Origin: Methylococcaceae bacterium
GTDB taxonomy: Bacteria > Pseudomonadota > Gammaproteobacteria > Methylococcales > Methylococcaceae
NCBI GenBank assembly: GCA_902812445.1
Contig: CADDZF010000001.1
Span: 22,838 to 86,837 of the forward strand
Direction: 5' to 3'
Length of the DNA stretch: 64,000 nt
Shown: piece after piece, positions 60,837 to 64,000 of the stretch
How the letters are laid out: each line of letters opens with the position of its first letter
Position numbering within the stretch: position 1 is the first letter of the stretch
The notes under the pieces: model-generated
What the model saw: only the letters and a program-made list of their open reading frames with translations
Database searches by the model: none
What the model was told of the DNA's origin: nothing
Position numbers and translations under genes: made by a program

Positions 60837-61290
60837 ACAGCTGCTGGCTTTGCCGAGCGGATACATACTCCCGCTAACTCGGCTGCGCGGTCGGCAGGAT
60901 GTTTCATACGCCATCGAGAGGTTTTCCTGCCGCGAGATCGGACAACTCCGATCAGATGATATGTAAACTCTACCGGCTGACCTGGCGCCAGGCCGGCCAA
61001 ACAGCCTGCGGGCACTTTTCGCTAACCTTTCTCAACGGTAAAATTGACCGGACCAATAGTAATTATTACCGGAACCGCGTCAGTGGCGTATGATCCCGTT
61101 CTCGACGGCGTCGTGTGTGCGCCTATCTAGCGCTGAGCCACTTGCGGGCATGGACATTGCTCATCTTGGAAAGCTTTAGGCTCAAGTTGCGCGGCGACGC
61201 CGTGCCGGAGCTTCGAGCCGAAAGGTGCTGCAGGGGCTGATAAAGCCGGCTGCCATAGGCTGGGTAACGATGAAATGGGGAGGAGGTAAC

Positions 61291-61809
61291 ATGAAAAACA
61301 AAACCGAAATCCTGCGTAATCCTTTACGCCCTTTGATTGTCATATTTCCATTCGGTTTGCTGGCGCAGTCAGGCGTTTTCGGGCTGATCTACCACTTTTC
61401 GGGCCATGCCACAATGGCCTGGATAGCTTACTGGATGATGGCCGCCGGCATCGTCGGCGGTTTTCTGGTAGCGCTGTCCGGCTTGAAGGACTGGCCCATA
61501 ATCGTGGTGCGCGCACGTCCCCGCTGCATGGGAGTCGTGTATGGTCTCGGCAATATCCTGGTGTTGCTGTTCTTTATCGGTAGTTGCCTACGCCAGCGCG
61601 AAGCGCCCGACATGCCGGATGCGCTTGCCTATCTGCTGGCCTTCATCGGTATGGGACTTGCCTTGATGACGGCTGGGCTGGGCGGGGCGTTGATCGATCG
61701 GCTCGGTGGCGGCCGGCACGCAGACAAGAATGCGCCGGTCGGCAACGTCGTTGCGCTGAACTCGCTATCCCACCGGCAAGCGAACTGGACTTCGCGAAGA
61801 CTCTCCTAG
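61291..61809 (+). CDS. DUF2231-like membrane protein
   Basis: Four predicted TM segments; GGAGGAGGTAACATG start context; NPLRPLIVIFPFGLLAQSGVFGLIYHF. Confidence 0.75.
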   Translation: MKNKTEILRNPLRPLIVIFPFGLLAQSGVFGLIYHFSGHATMAWIAYWMMAAGIVGGFLVALSGLKDWPIIVVRARPRCMGVVYGLGNILVLLFFIGSCLRQREAPDMPDALAYLLAFIGMGLALMTAGLGGALIDRLGGGRHADKNAPVGNVVALNSLSHRQANWTSRRLS

Positions 61810-61835
61810 CGCTAACCCCCCAAACAGGGTATCCC

Positions 61836-63611
61836 ATGAATGCAGCCTACCCCCGCCCGCAGCTCAAGCGTGAAAGCTGGCTGTCGCTGAATGGTCCATG
61901 GCGTTTTGCGTTCGATAACGACCTGCGTTTTCGCACGCCGCGCGAGATCAGCCATTGGCCGTTGACGATCCACGTGCCGTTCGCGCCGGAGAGCGCGAAA
62001 AGCGGCATCGGCGATCTCGGTTTCCATCGCGCCTGTTGGTACGAACGTGAATTCGACCTGCCCGACGACTATCGCAGCGGGCGCGTCTTGCTGCACTTTG
62101 GCGCGGTGGATTACCACGCCCGCGTGTGGGTCAACGAGACGAAGGTAACGGAACACGAGGGCGGACACACGCCATTCAGCGCCGACATCACCTTCGCACT
62201 CCTTCCCGGGCGGCGACAGCGCGTGACCGTCTGGGCCGAGGATGACCCGCAGGATCTGGAAAAGCCGCGCGGCAAGCAGGACTGGCGGCCAGAACCGCAT
62301 AGCATCTGGTATCCGCGCACGACCGGCATCTGGCAGACGGTATGGCTGGAATCGGTCGCCGATATTTATGTCGACGCCCTTCGCTGGACGCCGGACCTGG
62401 AGCGTTGGGAAATCGCCTTCAGCGCCTTTCTCGCCGGCGGTCCTGCCGAAAACTTGCGTCTGTCGGTGCGCCTCATCTGTGGCGCGCACGTGCTCGCCGA
62501 CGACAGCTACCAAGTGATCGGCGGGGAGATCCATCGCCGCATAGGACTGGCCGATCCGGGCGTGGAGGATTACCGCAACGAAATGCTGTGGACGCCCGAG
62601 CGGCCGACACTGCTCAATGCCGAGATCAAGCTCTGGCGTGGCGAACGCCTGGTCGATACCGTTCGTTCCTATACGGCGCTGCGCAGCATCAGCGTGCAGC
62701 GTGAGCGGATCGTCCTGAACAGCCGCCCGTATTGCTTCCGTATGGTGCTCGATCAGGGTTACTGGCCAGACAGCTTGATGACCGCGCCGGACGACGACGC
62801 ACTAAAGCGGGACGTCGAACTGGCCAAGGCGATGGGGTTCAACGGCGTGCGCAAGCACCAGAAGATCGAGGATCCGCGCTATTTGTACTGGGCCGATGTG
62901 CTGGGACTGGTGGTATTCGAGGAGATGCCGAGCGCCTACCGCTTTACGCCTAAATCGATCCGCCGTCTGCTGCGCGAATGGACCGAAGCGATCGCCCGCG
63001 ACAGCAGTCATCCGTGCATCGTCATCTGGGTACCCTTCAACGAATCCTGGGGCGTGCCGGACATGCACGCTCTGCCCGCACCACGCGATGCGGTCGCCGC
63101 CTTCTACCATTTGACCAAGACGCTGGACCCGACGCGCCTCGTCATCGGCAACGATGGCTGGGAAAGCTCGGCGACCGATATCATCGGCATCCACGATTAC
63201 GATACCAATCCGATCCACTTGCGCGTCCGCTACGGACCTGAAGTGAAACCGCAGGAGCTGGTTGATCGGCGCTGGGCCGGCGGACGCATACTGACGCTGG
63301 ACGGCTATCCGCATCGCGGTCAGCCGATTTGCTTGACCGAGTTCGGCGGCATTGCCTACGTCAAACCGGACGAAGACCGTGAAGCGTGGGGTTACGCGCG
63401 CTGTCAGGAGCTGGACGAATATGAAGCGCTGTGCTGCACCTTGCTGGAAGTGGTGCGCACGACCGCGATGTTTAGCGGCTTTTGCTATACCCAGTTCGCG
63501 GATACTTTTCAGGAGGCCAACGGACTCCTGTTCGCAGACCGCACGCCAAAAATTCCGCTGGAACGCATCGCCGCCGCCGTGTGCGGAGAGCCCCCCCATG
63601 TATGCGCTTGA
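61836..63611 (+). CDS. Glycoside hydrolase family 2 (beta-galactosidase/glucuronidase-like)
   Basis: [71 protein letters not shown]. Confidence 0.92.
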   Translation: MNAAYPRPQLKRESWLSLNGPWRFAFDNDLRFRTPREISHWPLTIHVPFAPESAKSGIGDLGFHRACWYEREFDLPDDYRSGRVLLHFGAVDYHARVWVNETKVTEHEGGHTPFSADITFALLPGRRQRVTVWAEDDPQDLEKPRGKQDWRPEPHSIWYPRTTGIWQTVWLESVADIYVDALRWTPDLERWEIAFSAFLAGGPAENLRLSVRLICGAHVLADDSYQVIGGEIHRRIGLADPGVEDYRNEMLWTPERPTLLNAEIKLWRGERLVDTVRSYTALRSISVQRERIVLNSRPYCFRMVLDQGYWPDSLMTAPDDDALKRDVELAKAMGFNGVRKHQKIEDPRYLYWADVLGLVVFEEMPSAYRFTPKSIRRLLREWTEAIARDSSHPCIVIWVPFNESWGVPDMHALPAPRDAVAAFYHLTKTLDPTRLVIGNDGWESSATDIIGIHDYDTNPIHLRVRYGPEVKPQELVDRRWAGGRILTLDGYPHRGQPICLTEFGGIAYVKPDEDREAWGYARCQELDEYEALCCTLLEVVRTTAMFSGFCYTQFADTFQEANGLLFADRTPKIPLERIAAAVCGEPPHVCA

Positions 63612-63975
63612 GCTGACCAAGCCGGATGGCCGTACGCTTACGCTGTACAGCCGCCGTCCTATTCCGTGGAATCTCAGTGCACCGAGTCCGTCTACGCAAC
63701 CTGTCGCGGCCAATCCACACCTGCGCTGGCATCCCTTGCGCGGCGAGTGGGTGGCTTACGCGGCTTATCGGCAGGGGCGCACCTTTATGCCGCCAGCGGA
63801 ATACAATCCGCTCGCGCCGACTTCCGATCCGGCCCATCCGACCGAATTGCCACAAGGCGATTATGACGTCGCCGTGTTCGATAATCGATTCCCTACGCTG
63901 ACGCCCGCCGCCCACGATCCGCCGCCATGCATCGTGGAGACCTTGCCTGCCAGCGGCCAGTTCCGTGCCGGCTAG
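63598..63975 (+). pseudogene. galT: Galactose-1-phosphate uridylyltransferase N-terminal fragment; frame stops at codon 126
   Basis: [30 protein letters not shown]...[15 protein letters not shown] then ...GQFRAG*; far shorter than full-length GalT; no GalT continuation visible in the last ~25 nt in any frame. Confidence 0.55.
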
Positions 63976-64000
63976 ATACTTGAGTTTATCGGCACTGCGG

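Overview
This is a GC-rich gammaproteobacterial chromosomal window of about 64 kb, densely coding. I could not assign a taxon. No rRNA, tRNA, CRISPR array or transposase was recognised. Most genes are housekeeping: nrdA/nrdB, rhlE, galU, cysC, moaCDE, dsbA, cytochrome c4, engB, xthA, ubiD, nth, pdxJ, dusA, folE, hemH, mrcB, yoaA/dinG, tsaB, scpA/scpB/rluB, sufT, gph, ubiG, ubiB-like, mtaD, mtnA, serS. Points of highest interest: (1) a three-gene MNIO (DUF692) RiPP operon on the minus strand (22983-25044), with a Sec-leader Cys-rich precursor carrying EGKC motifs (bufferin/HvfA-like), an MNIO enzyme and a DUF2063 partner; (2) a fused tandem Fluc/CrcB fluoride channel (58540-59226) whose second half has lost 16 codons of TM1, which predicts an inverted second half; (3) four near-consensus DnaA boxes at exact 11-bp spacing running into a pair of NrdR-like boxes upstream of nrdA; (4) a decayed YncE/phosphoesterase paralogue with two frameshifts and an apparent loss of its middle region, separated from its intact relative by a TonB receptor gene; (5) a galT reading frame that stops after 125 codons next to the right edge. 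All calls come from reading sequence and motifs. No database search or structure prediction was run.
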